From Chloracidobacterium sp. (GTDB lineage Bacteria; Acidobacteriota; Blastocatellia; Pyrinomonadales; Pyrinomonadaceae), in contig JADJXP010000002.1 in assembly GCA_016715795.1 (NCBI GenBank), forward strand, positions 434,001 to 498,000: a stretch of DNA of 64,000 nucleotides. The letters run 5' to 3'. The position numbers were made by a program, and so were the translations under genes. This document shows positions 34,401 to 42,865 of this stretch, piece by piece (the stretch's first letter is position 1; each line of letters opens with the position of its first letter). A model generated the notes under the pieces. The model was given only the letters and a program-made list of their open reading frames with translations. It made no database searches and was not told the origin of the DNA.

Positions 34401-35254
34401 TCTCTCACCGCAACTATTCTCCCATCAACCTCAACCAATCTCCCCAACGGCATCTCGACGTCATGATAAAAGTGACAGATCCAATTCTCTTCGACCGCTT
34501 GCGGCAGGATACGTTTTTTGAATTCCAGCGTCTCGGTCGGGTACAGGTCGTAGCTCATTATCCACGGATACGGCACGTGATGCTGCGTCGGGACCATGTC
34601 AAAGAAGCCAAATAACGTTTCGTCGCCGCGCGTGAGCTTTATCGTCTGCATCGTCTCACTGTGGCCGCGGACCGTTTCGACGATCAGGCCATCAACCGGT
34701 TCGTACCGGTCGGGCATTAGATCGAGCTGACGGCTTTCGATGAGCGGCTGCCAGTTCTCTGACAGGTAACTCGCCCGGTCGCGCTCGTGCGGCGATTCGG
34801 CTGCGGCAAACTCGCTTCTTGAAACAAGATAACGAGCATTTGGGAACACCGGCTTGAGTACCGCTTGCGTAAAACCACCCGCTACCGCAGGTGGTTCTGA
34901 CGTATTGCCGCCGGCGTGGTCAAAGTGCAGATGCGTGTTGATCACGATATCGATCTCGTCGGCTGTGCTGCCGGTAATGTCAAAGAGCGTCTCGCCGAGC
35001 GGTTTCTTTCGGTCGATGCCGTAGATCGACCTTTCTTTCGGCGTCCATTTGTCACCCATGCCGGTCTCGATGAGGACCTTCTGACTGCCGGTGTCGATAA
35101 AGAGGCAGTTGCAGGTTAGCGTGACGCGGTTTTTGTCATCAGGCGGGAAAACTCGCTCCCAAAGAACGCGAGGGACGACACCGAACATCGCCCCTCCGTC
35201 TAGTTTGAACTCGCAGTCGGGGATTATCTCGACGCGATAGTCACCGATCTGCAT
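34352..35254 (-). CDS. MBL-fold metallo-hydrolase
   Basis: 300 residues from ATG 35254 (MQIGDYRVEIIPD); 5 nt after the parvulin stop, so one operon. Zinc motif NTHLHFDHAGGN, later His in RGHSETMQT and the GFFDMVPT strand, as in quorum-lactonase and AHL-lactonase-like hydrolases. An in-frame palindrome (34873-34896) adds SEPPAVAGGF right after HxHxDH, and the C-terminal ~11 residues are repeat-derived. Whether the enlarged active-site loop still folds is unknown. Substrate unknown. Confidence 0.85.
   Translation of the reverse strand: MQIGDYRVEIIPDCEFKLDGGAMFGVVPRVLWERVFPPDDKNRVTLTCNCLFIDTGSQKVLIETGMGDKWTPKERSIYGIDRKKPLGETLFDITGSTADEIDIVINTHLHFDHAGGNTSEPPAVAGGFTQAVLKPVFPNARYLVSRSEFAAAESPHERDRASYLSENWQPLIESRQLDLMPDRYEPVDGLIVETVRGHSETMQTIKLTRGDETLFGFFDMVPTQHHVPYPWIMSYDLYPTETLEFKKRILPQAVEENWICHFYHDVEMPLGRLVEVDGRIVAVREQAETRPVGSVPCRVE
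34873..34896. repeat. In-frame palindromic insert in MBL gene
   Basis: Palindrome CCACC..GGTGG spelling EPPAVAGG in frame. Same family as the inserts at 48128-48234 and 59664-59690. The flank AATACGTCAGA matches a piece of yifB near 25.59 kb. Confidence 0.7.
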
Positions 35255-35258
35255 CCGA

Positions 35259-36728
35259 TCACTTCTTCTTAGCGTCCGGCTTTGCGGGCGGGGCCGGCTT
35301 GACCTCCACCTTTGGAGCACCGGGCGCTCCCGGTGCGGCCCCCGGAGGCGCTCCGGGCATCTGGGTCTGCTGCTTTTGCCTGAACTCTTCGAGCTGTGCA
35401 TCCGTGACCTGCGGAATCTCAAAGTCCTCAGGTATCTGGACATTATTCGTAGCGATCAGCTCGTCGATCAGCTTTTTGTCCTTCTCCTCTTCGAGCTTGG
35501 CTTTGACGTAGTCCCTCAGCGGCATCTCGCGCGAATTCGGTTTGTCGGGATCCTTTACGCCGGTCGAGATCAGGATGTGACGAACGTCGTAGGTCTCGGT
35601 CGTCTTACCGTCCTTTTCCTGCGGTTCGAGCTTGCGTTCGAGCTTGACGATGTGAAAGCCATAGTTCGTCTCGACCAGCTCGGCTGCGACCTGCCCTGGC
35701 TCGAGGGCTAGGGCAGCGGCCTCGAACGCAGGGACCATTCGGCCCTTGCTCACGTCCTTGTAAAGCCCGCCCTGCGGCGTTCCGTCAACGCCCTTGTTGC
35801 CGGGATCCTCGGTAAACTCATTTGCCAGCGCCGCAAAGTCCTCACCGGCCTTTGCACGGTCGAGGATGCCCTGGGCCTTTTCACGCTTGGCGGCCGGATC
35901 GAGCTCGGGATGAGCGGCAATATACTCGTCGATCTCAGCGTCAGTGACCTTGGTCCGCTCGGCTGAAGCCTCAGCATACATCCGGGCGAGAAACTGCGCC
36001 TGCTGCAGCTTTACCTGAAGATATGTCTTATCAACGAACGCTTTATCGAGCTCACCGGAAGCGGCTTTCGCCTCAAATTCGTCGGTATAGATCCGCATCT
36101 TGGCGAACATCTCTCTCGCCTGCGTCCGCTCCTCTTCGCTGATCTCGCGATCCTTCATTTCAGGACTGCCGGCCTTCATGATCTCGATCTTGGAGTTGAG
36201 GTAATCGGTAAACTCTTCCTCGTGGCTGCGAGCTTCCTTATCACCGCCGAGGCCGAGTTTGCTCATCAAGCTGTCGAGAAAGCCCTGCTGCCCCGCCGGT
36301 GCTGCAGCTCCCCAGTATGCGTTGATCTGATCCTCTGTGATGAAGCCGAAAGGCGGCATCGGCCCTTTGTCCTTATTGATCTCGCGGTCGTAGTTGACAG
36401 CAATGACCTCGGCCTTGATGCTGCGGAGTTCCTGCCGGTTAGCTGACGAATCGGCCATGCCCTCGCGCTGTGCCTCGCTGGCAAAGGCTAACATCTGCTT
36501 TAGCCCCTCCATCTGCTTCTTGACCGTGTCGGGATCCTCATTCCAACGCTTGATCAGCATCGGATTGTTCTTGGCGACATCGGCCAGAAGCGATTCGACC
36601 TCTGCCTTCGAGATCGAATTGTACGATTCTGTCGCGTGTCCGCCGACTTTCTTTTTCCAGGCCACCAGGCCTACGCCGATCAGCAATATCACGCCGATCA
36701 GGATCAATGCTTTAGTTAGGTTATTCAA
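35259..36728 (-). CDS. Parvulin-type peptidylprolyl isomerase, membrane anchored
   Basis: 489 residues. One N-terminal transmembrane helix (ALILIGVILLIGVGLVAW), SurA-like helical regions (about residues 50-260), a parvulin domain (ILDRAKAGEDFAALANEFTEDPG... GFHIVKLERK, then YDVRHILIS) and a Pro/Ala/Gly-rich tail ending AKKK. Such PpiC or PpiD-like proteins help outer-membrane and secreted proteins fold in the periplasm. It leads a two-gene operon with the MBL hydrolase. Confidence 0.88.
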   Translation of the reverse strand: MNNLTKALILIGVILLIGVGLVAWKKKVGGHATESYNSISKAEVESLLADVAKNNPMLIKRWNEDPDTVKKQMEGLKQMLAFASEAQREGMADSSANRQELRSIKAEVIAVNYDREINKDKGPMPPFGFITEDQINAYWGAAAPAGQQGFLDSLMSKLGLGGDKEARSHEEEFTDYLNSKIEIMKAGSPEMKDREISEEERTQAREMFAKMRIYTDEFEAKAASGELDKAFVDKTYLQVKLQQAQFLARMYAEASAERTKVTDAEIDEYIAAHPELDPAAKREKAQGILDRAKAGEDFAALANEFTEDPGNKGVDGTPQGGLYKDVSKGRMVPAFEAAALALEPGQVAAELVETNYGFHIVKLERKLEPQEKDGKTTETYDVRHILISTGVKDPDKPNSREMPLRDYVKAKLEEEKDKKLIDELIATNNVQIPEDFEIPQVTDAQLEEFRQKQQTQMPGAPPGAAPGAPGAPKVEVKPAPPAKPDAKKK

Positions 36729-36802
36729 TTCTCCGGTCCTCTCTTACTTGTATCTCCGCGTTAGCGCCAAACGGGCATAATAACAAAACACCGCCGATAT
36801 CA

Positions 36803-37213
36803 CTAATCCGCGCTGCCGTCCAGTGTCTGCACAAGTTCAAGCAATACGCCACCGGTTGAAGACGGATGTACAAATGCGACCAGACAGCCCTCGGCCCCGA
36901 CACGCGGGGCCGCATCGATTAAACGCATGCCGCGGCCCTTTAGTTGCGCCAATGCGGCCTCGATATCGTCCACCTCGACGGCGATATGATGAATGCCGCT
37001 GCCGCGTTTCTCAAGAAATTTGCTGATCGGCGAGTCGTCGCTCGTCGGTTCAAGAAGCTCCACGCGGCTCTCTCCGATCGGCAACATTGCTACACGGACT
37101 TTTTGGTCCTCGACCGTCTCGCTATGGACGTGTTCCAGACCAAGAGCGTCCTGCCAGAAGGCGAGGGCAGCGTCGATATCCTTAGTTGCGATGCCTAAGT
37201 GGTTTATTTTCAT
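36803..37213 (-). CDS. mce: Methylmalonyl-CoA epimerase
   Basis: 136 residues from ATG 37213 (MKINHLGIATKDIDAALAFW). The upstream extension (RVPNGRFGSI) is encoded by a palindromic repeat and is rejected. VOC fold with the metal ligands expected of the family: His in NHLGIA, His in GIHHIAVEVDDI and Glu in GVLLELVQ. Interconverts (2S)- and (2R)-methylmalonyl-CoA. It lies just downstream of meaB on the opposite side of no other gene, and the pair marks a propionyl-CoA to succinyl-CoA route. Confidence 0.92.
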   Translation of the reverse strand: MKINHLGIATKDIDAALAFWQDALGLEHVHSETVEDQKVRVAMLPIGESRVELLEPTSDDSPISKFLEKRGSGIHHIAVEVDDIEAALAQLKGRGMRLIDAAPRVGAEGCLVAFVHPSSTGGVLLELVQTLDGSAD

Positions 37214-37223
37214 ACAGATAGAT

Positions 37224-37293
37224 CCGAAACGACCATTCGGAACGCGTGCCGCCTGTTCCGGCCGTGTTCCACCCCTAGGCGGAACGCTGTAAA
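37224..37293. repeat. Palindromic repeat upstream of mce
   Basis: Contains CGAAACGACCATTCGG, GTTCCGGCCGTGTTCC and CACCCCTAGGCGG, all partly palindromic. It fills the mce leader and is non-coding in my reading. Confidence 0.6.
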
Positions 37294-37365
37294 CCATTGA
37301 TATCAGTTAACTTATCACCTATTTTTCAGCGTGTTCCACGAATTTCGCGCAAAAAACAAGGCGCG

Positions 37366-38310
37366 TTACACATCTCCGCTCAAAAGTTCCTCTACCGCCG
37401 AATATGGGTCCGTCGTTTTGTCCGCAACCATAGCTGCAAGCTCGTCCAGCCGGTCGCTTGCCGCATTACGGTTTAGAAGATCATTTACGAGCCGTTCTCT
37501 CAGCAGTTCCGTCAGCCGCCAGCGGGCGATAGAGCGGCGTCGTTCGCTGTTTTTGCCTTCGCCGGCCTGAAATTCGAGATATTTCGCGATAGCAGCGGCG
37601 AGGTCGTCAATACCTTTGCTTTCGGTCGCGACGGTCTTGACGATCGACGGATGCCACATATCAGGGCGATGCGCAAGCGATAGCAAGGCCTCAAGCTCCT
37701 TTTGCGTGCGCAATACACCCTCGCGGTCCGATTTATTGATGACAAAAACGTCGCCGATCTCCATTATCCCGGCCTTTATCGCCTGAATGTCGTCGCCCAT
37801 GCCGGGCACCAGCACCACGACCGAAACGTCCGCCGTCTTTACGATCTCGACCTCGTCCTGGCCGACGCCGACGGTCTCAACGATCACTTTGTCGAAACCG
37901 GCCGCATCCAATATCGCGACAGCGTCAACCGTCGCACGCGACAGCCCGCCCAGATTCCCTCGCGTCGCCATCGAGCGGATAAAGATATTCTTGTCCGTCC
38001 CAAGCGCCGACATCCTGATCCGGTCACCAAGGATCGCCCCGCCCGAGAATGGCGACGACGGATCGATACACACAATGCCCACTTTCTGGCCCTGATCCTT
38101 GTAATAGAGCGCAAGTTTATCGACCAGAGAGGACTTTCCGGCCCCCGGCGCACCGGTAATGCCGATGACCGACGCTCTGCCCGTCTTCGGAAAGACCGCT
38201 TTCATCAACTCCGCCGCCGCATCGCCGCCGTTCTCGACAAGCGTGATCGCGCGGGCGATCGAACGAGGTTGACCATGGAGGAGTTGTTTAAAAGATTCGC
38301 TTTTAGTCAT
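37366..38310 (-). CDS. meaB: Methylmalonyl-CoA mutase-associated GTPase MeaB
   Basis: 314 residues. G3E-type GTPase that protects and loads the B12-dependent methylmalonyl-CoA mutase. Walker A GAPGAGKSSL, the IDPSSPFSGGAILGDRIRM loop, ETVGVGQDEVEI and the NKSD specificity motif are all present, with the C-terminal dimerisation arm. The mutase itself is not in the window. The mce gene downstream reads in the same direction. Confidence 0.94.
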   Translation of the reverse strand: MTKSESFKQLLHGQPRSIARAITLVENGGDAAAELMKAVFPKTGRASVIGITGAPGAGKSSLVDKLALYYKDQGQKVGIVCIDPSSPFSGGAILGDRIRMSALGTDKNIFIRSMATRGNLGGLSRATVDAVAILDAAGFDKVIVETVGVGQDEVEIVKTADVSVVVLVPGMGDDIQAIKAGIMEIGDVFVINKSDREGVLRTQKELEALLSLAHRPDMWHPSIVKTVATESKGIDDLAAAIAKYLEFQAGEGKNSERRRSIARWRLTELLRERLVNDLLNRNAASDRLDELAAMVADKTTDPYSAVEELLSGDV

Positions 38311-38347
38311 TAACTATCAAGAATCTTCGCATTCTATCGATAAAGTT

Positions 38348-38374
38348 AAAAAGGCGAGCTCTCTTATGCTCGCC
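38348..38374 (-). terminator. Rho-independent terminator of hicBA
   Basis: Minus strand GGCGAGC/GCTCGCC stem with 8-nt loop and TTTTT. The stem overlaps the last codons and stop of hicA. Confidence 0.85.
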
Positions 38375-38552
38375 GAGGAACTCCAAGATCGTCACAGATC
38401 TTCTTTGCTAAGTATTCTTTGATCTCGCGGTGGCGCGGCACCGCGGTCATCTGCCCGCTCTTGGCGTTTTTGTAAACAGAGTGCTTTCCGCCTTCACGAA
38501 ACAGGACACAGCCTGTCCGTTCAAGATGACGAACGAGTTCCGTTCTCTTCAT
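38364..38552 (-). CDS. hicA: HicA-type mRNA interferase toxin
   Basis: 62 residues, a normal HicA length. The dsRBD-like fold is recognisable: MKRTELVRHLERTGCVLFREGGKHSVYKN, with the catalytic His in GGKHSVYKN, then TAVPRHREIKEYLAKKICDDLG. The toxin cleaves mRNA until bound by HicB. It begins 3 nt after hicB, which comes first here; many HicAB loci have the toxin first. Confidence 0.9.
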   Translation of the reverse strand: MKRTELVRHLERTGCVLFREGGKHSVYKNAKSGQMTAVPRHREIKEYLAKKICDDLGVPRRA

Positions 38553-38555
38553 TCG

Positions 38556-38789
38556 CTAGGCCGCCTCAAGTATCAGGTCCTCTTTGGTGGCTTTTGGGCT
38601 CGATGCGAACCTCTGTTCGGCGTCCTCGCGATAACAGTCCAGCAGCATCTCGACTGCATCCTTAAGATTCTCGCGAGTTTCAGCTAGAGTTTCGCCCTGA
38701 GTATTGGCTCCCGGCAATTCGGCCACATAGCCAATAAATCCACCTTCCTCAGCTTCCTCATAAATAGCTGTGAATTTGAGTTCGTGCAT
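38556..38789 (-). CDS. hicB: HicB-family antitoxin
   Basis: 77 residues. Degraded RNase H fold typical of HicB: FTAIYEEAEEGGFIGYVAELPGANTQGETLAETRENLKDAVEMLL. A separate DNA-binding domain is not evident, so the antitoxin is of the short kind. Upstream and co-directional with hicA. Confidence 0.9.
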   Translation of the reverse strand: MHELKFTAIYEEAEEGGFIGYVAELPGANTQGETLAETRENLKDAVEMLLDCYREDAEQRFASSPKATKEDLILEAA

Positions 38790-38866
38790 ATTTCGAATTA
38801 TATCTCACACGACGGAGAAAGCGCCGATAATCACCTGCGCTTCCAAAAAAGGTCAATGTTCTCAAA

Positions 38867-39391
38867 CTACATCTGCCCTTCGTCGGCCGACGGCCCGTAG
38901 ATCGACGGGACGGGGATGTCGTTGAGGCGGAGATAGACCGAAAGCTGGCCGCGGTGGTGGATGATGTGATTCATCACGAATGAGCGCATCACGGCGACCT
39001 TTGGCATGGTGAAATACACCTGATCGCCGTTGCGCATCGTCCAGTCGGTAAAGAAGGTCTCATCCGAGGTTGACGAAAGCACATCTTTTGCCTTTGCGAC
39101 GTGATCGTCAAAGAACGCGAGCAACTCGTCCGTCGTCGACGGCTCGAAGGGCTTGAAATCGGCCGTCGCAAAATCGAGCACGTCCTGCGTCAGCGTCTCT
39201 TTTGTCCAGCCGAACATCTCGGCGACGTGAACGGCCAGCCGGCCCATCGTCATTGATTTTTCGTGCGGCTTCCAGTCGAACTTATCGGCCGGAACGCGCG
39301 AGAGACACTCACGTGCGACCTTTGCCTCATTGTCCATCTCCGCCAAAAACGCCGTCGCCAAACGGCCTGTACTTGTGCCTGTAGAACTCAT
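38867..39391 (-). CDS. DinB family protein
   Basis: 174 residues from ATG 39391, with AGGAG 8 nt upstream. Four-helix metal-binding fold with three His: VAVHVAEMFGWTKE-type first helix (LAVHVAEM), and the HIIHHRGQLSVYLR motif in the last. DinB-like proteins include thiol transferases for bacillithiol or mycothiol; no substrate can be inferred. Confidence 0.88.
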   Translation of the reverse strand: MSSTGTSTGRLATAFLAEMDNEAKVARECLSRVPADKFDWKPHEKSMTMGRLAVHVAEMFGWTKETLTQDVLDFATADFKPFEPSTTDELLAFFDDHVAKAKDVLSSTSDETFFTDWTMRNGDQVYFTMPKVAVMRSFVMNHIIHHRGQLSVYLRLNDIPVPSIYGPSADEGQM

Positions 39392-39469
39392 AGTTTTTTC
39401 TCCTTGGGTTAGATCAGGGGGTGAGTTTAGCACAGTCGTTGCAGAAGTGCAACAGGTGAAACAGACAAG

Positions 39470-39715
39470 TTAGTGATTCAGTTTAGATCCAGCCATCGGA
39501 GATGGCGTAAGCATGTAGCCTAGGGCCATAAGCCCTGGGGAAGAGTGCGGAGCGATTAAAGAGCTATCGTAGATAGCGAGAGACGGCTTGTCGCCTTGTC
39601 GCCCGTTACACGGGCTTTTTTTATTACGCCTGCCTCCCCAGTCCTTGCGGACTGGGCTACATACCGACGCCATCTACGATGGCTATGAATTCAAACTAAT
39701 CCGCCGTCAGGTACT
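39470..39715. repeat. Large nested palindromic element
   Basis: Gene-free interval. Outer inverted pairs GATTCAGTTTAGAT/ATTCAAACTAATC and AGCCATCGGAGATGGC/GCCATCTACGATGGCT enclose further palindromes (TAGCCTAGGGC.., GCTATCGTAGATAGC, CCAGTCCTTGCGGACTGG) and a terminator-like GCCCGT/ACGGGC followed by seven T (39601-39622). It resembles the R1-R3 elements in style, including CCTAGGG, but the sequence differs. Confidence 0.75.
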
Positions 39716-39719
39716 TTGT

Positions 39720-40865
39720 TTAGAAAGCCTTAAGCAGGCTCTTAGCGATGACGACACGCTGGATCTCGCTAGTGCCTTCGCCGATGGTGCAGAGCTTTGA
39801 GTCGCGCCAGTATTTTTCCGCAGGGTAGTCTTTGGTATAGCCGTAGCCGCCGTGGATCTGGATGCCTTCCTCAGAAACGCGGACGGCGGTCTCAGAGGCG
39901 TAGAGTTTTGCCATTGCGGACTTTTGGGTTACAGGTTTGCCCGCGTCCTTCGTAGCAGCCGCCTGTAATGTGAGCAGGCGGGCACACTCGATCTGCGTGG
40001 CCATATCGGCGAGCTTGAACTGGATCGCCTGGAATTCGGCTATGGGTTTACCGAACTGCTGACGTTCTTTTGCGTATTTCACCGCAGCCTCATACGCCCC
40101 TTGCGCGATGCCGACGGACAGGGCAGCGATCGAGATACGGCCGCCGTCGAGGACCTGCATGCATTGGAGGAAGCCTTCGCCCTCAGTCCCGAGGAGATTT
40201 TCTTCCGGAACGTGGCAATCCTCAAACACCACCGACGCCGTTTCGCTCGCACGCATCCCAAGTTTGTTTTCCTTCTTATCGCCGCGAAAACCGTCCATCG
40301 ATTTGTCAAAGATGAATGCCGAAATCCCGCGATTGCCCTTCTCTTTATCAGTTACCGCGACCGCGACGAGCGTGTTGCAGGCGAGCGCGTGAGTGATGAA
40401 GTTCTTTGAGCCGTTCACCGTCCAACCACCGCTTGAGCGAACGGCGTTCGTCCGCGTCCCCGCGCTGTCCGAGCCGGCCTGCGATTCCGTCAGGCCCCAG
40501 GCACCGAATGATTCGCCCTGCGCGAGCGGGACGAGATATTTTTGCTTCTGCTCCTCGCTGCCGAACATGTAGATGTGGTTCGAGCAGAGTGAATTGTGAG
40601 CCGCGACCGACAGGCCGACCGAGCCGCAGACGCGGCCGAGCTCCTCAATGATCGTCGCGTATTCGACATAGCCCATTCCGGCCCCACCGTATTCCTCCGG
40701 GAAAACAACGCCCATCAGGCCGAGTTCGGCGAGCTTTGGCCGCAATTCTTCGGGAAAATGCTGCGATTCATCCCATTCCATCACGCAGGGCCGGATCTCG
40801 CTCTCGGCGAATTCGCGGACGCTGTGTTTGATCTGTAGCTGCTCGTCTGAAAGTTCGAAGTTCAT
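39720..40865 (-). CDS. Acyl-CoA dehydrogenase
   Basis: 381 residues from ATG 40865 (MNFELSDEQLQIKHSVREF). FAD-dependent oxidation of acyl-CoA to enoyl-CoA. Landmarks: GAWGLTESQAGSD, NGSKNFITHA, and the catalytic Glu region QIHGGYGYTKDYPAEKYWRD with the terminal GTSEIQR. It is closest in style to short or medium-chain enzymes. It is divergent from the CoA-binding protein gene, with an operator-like palindrome between them. Confidence 0.94.
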   Translation of the reverse strand: MNFELSDEQLQIKHSVREFAESEIRPCVMEWDESQHFPEELRPKLAELGLMGVVFPEEYGGAGMGYVEYATIIEELGRVCGSVGLSVAAHNSLCSNHIYMFGSEEQKQKYLVPLAQGESFGAWGLTESQAGSDSAGTRTNAVRSSGGWTVNGSKNFITHALACNTLVAVAVTDKEKGNRGISAFIFDKSMDGFRGDKKENKLGMRASETASVVFEDCHVPEENLLGTEGEGFLQCMQVLDGGRISIAALSVGIAQGAYEAAVKYAKERQQFGKPIAEFQAIQFKLADMATQIECARLLTLQAAATKDAGKPVTQKSAMAKLYASETAVRVSEEGIQIHGGYGYTKDYPAEKYWRDSKLCTIGEGTSEIQRVVIAKSLLKAF

Positions 40866-40906
40866 AAGGCGATATAACGATCCATTATGTTCGCATAACA
40901 AATAGT

Positions 40907-40929
40907 TTTACACAAGGATATTGTGTAAA
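40907..40929. promoter_or_regulatory. Operator-like palindrome between acyl-CoA dehydrogenase and CoA-binding gene
   Basis: Perfect 8-bp half-sites TTTACACA and TGTGTAAA separated by 7 nt. It lies 42 bp from one start codon and 9 bp from the other. The form fits a TetR- or FadR-like repressor responsive to acyl-CoA (inference); no such regulator is in the window. Confidence 0.55.
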
Positions 40930-40937
40930 CTCGGTGT

Positions 40938-41375
40938 ATGCACGAGAAGATACTGCGAACCGACGACGAGATCAGGCAATTATTGAGCGAGGTAAAGACG
41001 ATCGCCGTTCTCGGCATCAAACCCGAAACCCACGCCGGACAGCCCGCGTTTTATGTGCCGAAATACATGGCCGATAACGGCTACGACATCATTCCCGTGC
41101 CCGTCTACTATCCAGAGGTTACCGAGATATTGGGAAAGCCTGTTTATCGCGATCTGAACGATATACCCGGTGAGATCGATATGGTCAACGTCTTTCGCCG
41201 CAGTTCGGACGTGGCTAAACACACGTTTGAGATATTGCAGAAGAAGCCAAAGGCCGTCTGGCTGCAACTTGGGATACGCGATGACGAGGCGGCTGAGAAA
41301 TGGGCTGAGGCGGGCATCAAGGTCGTGCAGGACCTTTGTTTAATGGTCGAGCACCGCGCACTGATCGACGCTTAA
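40938..41375 (+). CDS. CoA-binding domain protein (YccU-like)
   Basis: 145 residues. Rossmann-type CoA-binding fold of the succinyl-CoA ligase alpha class: VKTIAVLGIKPETHAGQPAFYVPKYMADNGYDIIPV, VNVFRRSSDVAKHTFEIL and a C-terminal VVQDLCLMVEH. Standalone proteins of this kind bind CoA without a known catalytic role. Divergent from the acyl-CoA dehydrogenase. Confidence 0.9.
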   Translation: MHEKILRTDDEIRQLLSEVKTIAVLGIKPETHAGQPAFYVPKYMADNGYDIIPVPVYYPEVTEILGKPVYRDLNDIPGEIDMVNVFRRSSDVAKHTFEILQKKPKAVWLQLGIRDDEAAEKWAEAGIKVVQDLCLMVEHRALIDA

Positions 41376-41377
41376 TT

Positions 41378-41433
41378 GGAACAGGATGCACAGGATTGAC
41401 AGGATATCTTATTTATCATGTTCATCCTGTAAT
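41378..41433. repeat. Intergenic hairpin of 9-bp words
   Basis: The left arm 41378-41408 carries ACAGGATGC, ACAGGATTG, ACAGGATAT. The right arm 41409-41433 is the inverse of ACAGGATGA, ACATGATAA. The stop and last codons of the pseudouridine synthase lie in the right arm. Confidence 0.75.
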
Positions 41434-42138
41434 TTTTTTAACTTCCTCTACCGTCAATTCGCGTGATGCCCCAACTTTTAGGTATGGATCGCTGATCGCG
41501 CCAATCCGTGTCCGCCGCAATTTCACGACCGAATTGCCGATCGCGTCGAACATCTTGCGTAACTGCTGATTGTGCCCCTCATGCAGTGTCACCTCGTACC
41601 AGCCATTGTTTTGCGTCGGTTTTAGCTCGCGTATCTCTGCGGGAGCGGTCTTGAAGCCGTCTTCCAACGTAACGCCGCGGCGGAGTTTGTTGATCGCGTT
41701 GCGGTTTGGCAGGCCCTTGACCTTGACCTCATAGACCTTTGGGATCTTTTTAGATCCCGCAACGCGGTTCGTGAATTCACCGTCGTTTGTCAGGATGATC
41801 AGCCCCTCGCTGTTGTAATCGAGCCGCCCGACCGGATGCAGTTTGCCCTTGCCTTTCACGAGATCGACGACGAGCTTGCGATTTTCGGGGTCGCTGACGC
41901 TCGACAGGTAGCCTTTCGGTTTGTTTACGAGGACATACGTTTTGGAACGGCTCTGGAGCTTGGCATTTATCAGCTTGCCGCGAACCTTGATGTGGTCCCG
42001 CTCAGGATCGGCCTTAGTGCCGAGTTCGGTCACGATCTCGCCGTTGACCGTGACCTCGCCGGCAGCGATAAGCTGCTCGGCCGCCCGGCGTGAGGCGATA
42101 CCGGCTTGGGCGATGAGTTTCTGCAATCTTTCCGGCAC
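41422..42138 (-). CDS. rRNA pseudouridine synthase, RsuA/RluB family
   Basis: 238 residues. An S4 RNA-binding domain (MPERLQKLIAQAGIASRRAAEQLI) is followed by the synthase domain with the catalytic Asp in GRLDYNSEGLIILTND and the VNKPKGY strand. The C-terminus KLRRTRIG is typical of RluB/RsuA. Its stop falls within a hairpin repeat. It precedes the scpA-scpB region, where RluB is often found. Confidence 0.92.
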   Translation of the reverse strand: MPERLQKLIAQAGIASRRAAEQLIAAGEVTVNGEIVTELGTKADPERDHIKVRGKLINAKLQSRSKTYVLVNKPKGYLSSVSDPENRKLVVDLVKGKGKLHPVGRLDYNSEGLIILTNDGEFTNRVAGSKKIPKVYEVKVKGLPNRNAINKLRRGVTLEDGFKTAPAEIRELKPTQNNGWYEVTLHEGHNQQLRKMFDAIGNSVVKLRRTRIGAISDPYLKVGASRELTVEEVKKITG

Positions 42139-42149
42139 AGAACGCTATT

Positions 42150-42222
42150 GAACCACATAGGCACATAGAACACATAGATATAACCGGCACTTCTATGTCT
42201 TCTATGTGCCTATGTGGCTAAT
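42150..42222. repeat. Intergenic hairpin of 9-bp words
   Basis: Arms 42150-42181 and 42191-42222, built on CCACATAGG, CACATAGAA and CACATAGAT. It fills the space between rluB and scpB. Confidence 0.8.
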
Positions 42223-42223
42223 C

Positions 42224-42784
42224 TTATTGGACTAGGTCCTCGAAGTCTTCGATACTCGGCAGTTCCGTCAGGTCGTTGAGGCCGAACTGGATGAGGAATT
42301 CTTTTGACGTGCCGTACATCATCGGGCGGCCGACGGCCTCTTTGCGGCCCTTTGCGACGATGAGGCGTTTGTCGAGGAGCGTTTTGATCGACGTTGCACT
42401 CTGCACACCTCGGATCTCGAGGATCTCGGGAACGGTCACGGGTTGCTTATATGCGATGACCGCAAGCGTTTCGAGCGAGGCGATAGAGAGCTTGGCAGAC
42501 GGACGTGTTTTTAGGAATGCACGAACCTCTTCGTGCAGTTCCGTCCGAGTCGCAAGCTGATAGCCACCGGCTATCTCGCGTATCTGCAGGCCGCTGCCGC
42601 GTTCGGTATATTCGGCTGCAAGCTGCTCAACGGCGGCCTTTACCGCTCCTTTGTCTTCATCAAGGACCTCGGCGATAAGCTTTGCCGTCACAGGCTCGTC
42701 TGCGACAAAAATGAGTGCCTCGACGAGGGCCACCAACTCGGAGGGCGTTCGGTTTCTCTGCTTTGCGGCCGCTTGCTCGGTCAT
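42224..42784 (-). CDS. scpB: Segregation and condensation protein B
   Basis: 186 residues from ATG 42784 (MTEQAAAKQRNRTPSELVALVEALIF); the upstream extension comes from a repeat. Tandem winged-helix domains typical of ScpB, with LSIASLETLAVIAYKQPVTVPEILEIRGV. It binds ScpA and SMC in the condensin complex. It is followed by rluB in the same direction, the usual order scpA-scpB-rluB, here with repeat hairpins between each pair. Confidence 0.93.
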   Translation of the reverse strand: MTEQAAAKQRNRTPSELVALVEALIFVADEPVTAKLIAEVLDEDKGAVKAAVEQLAAEYTERGSGLQIREIAGGYQLATRTELHEEVRAFLKTRPSAKLSIASLETLAVIAYKQPVTVPEILEIRGVQSATSIKTLLDKRLIVAKGRKEAVGRPMMYGTSKEFLIQFGLNDLTELPSIEDFEDLVQ

Positions 42785-42790
42785 AAAAAT

Positions 42791-42865
42791 CAACCACAGA
42801 TTAACACAGATGGACACCGATAAGAATTGCCTTATCTGTGTCCATCCGTGTCCATCCGTGGTTAC
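42791..42865. repeat. Intergenic hairpin of 10-bp words
   Basis: The left arm 42791-42824 carries CACAGATTAA, CACAGATGGA, CACCGATAAG. The right arm 42831-42865 is the inverse of CACGGATGGA-type words. It overlaps the ScpA stop. Confidence 0.8.

Noticed and set aside
33647..34615. Long plus-strand open frame across mtnP and the MBL gene
   Set aside because: It spans two well-supported genes and the repeat between them; Arg/His-rich composition is typical of antisense shadow frames.
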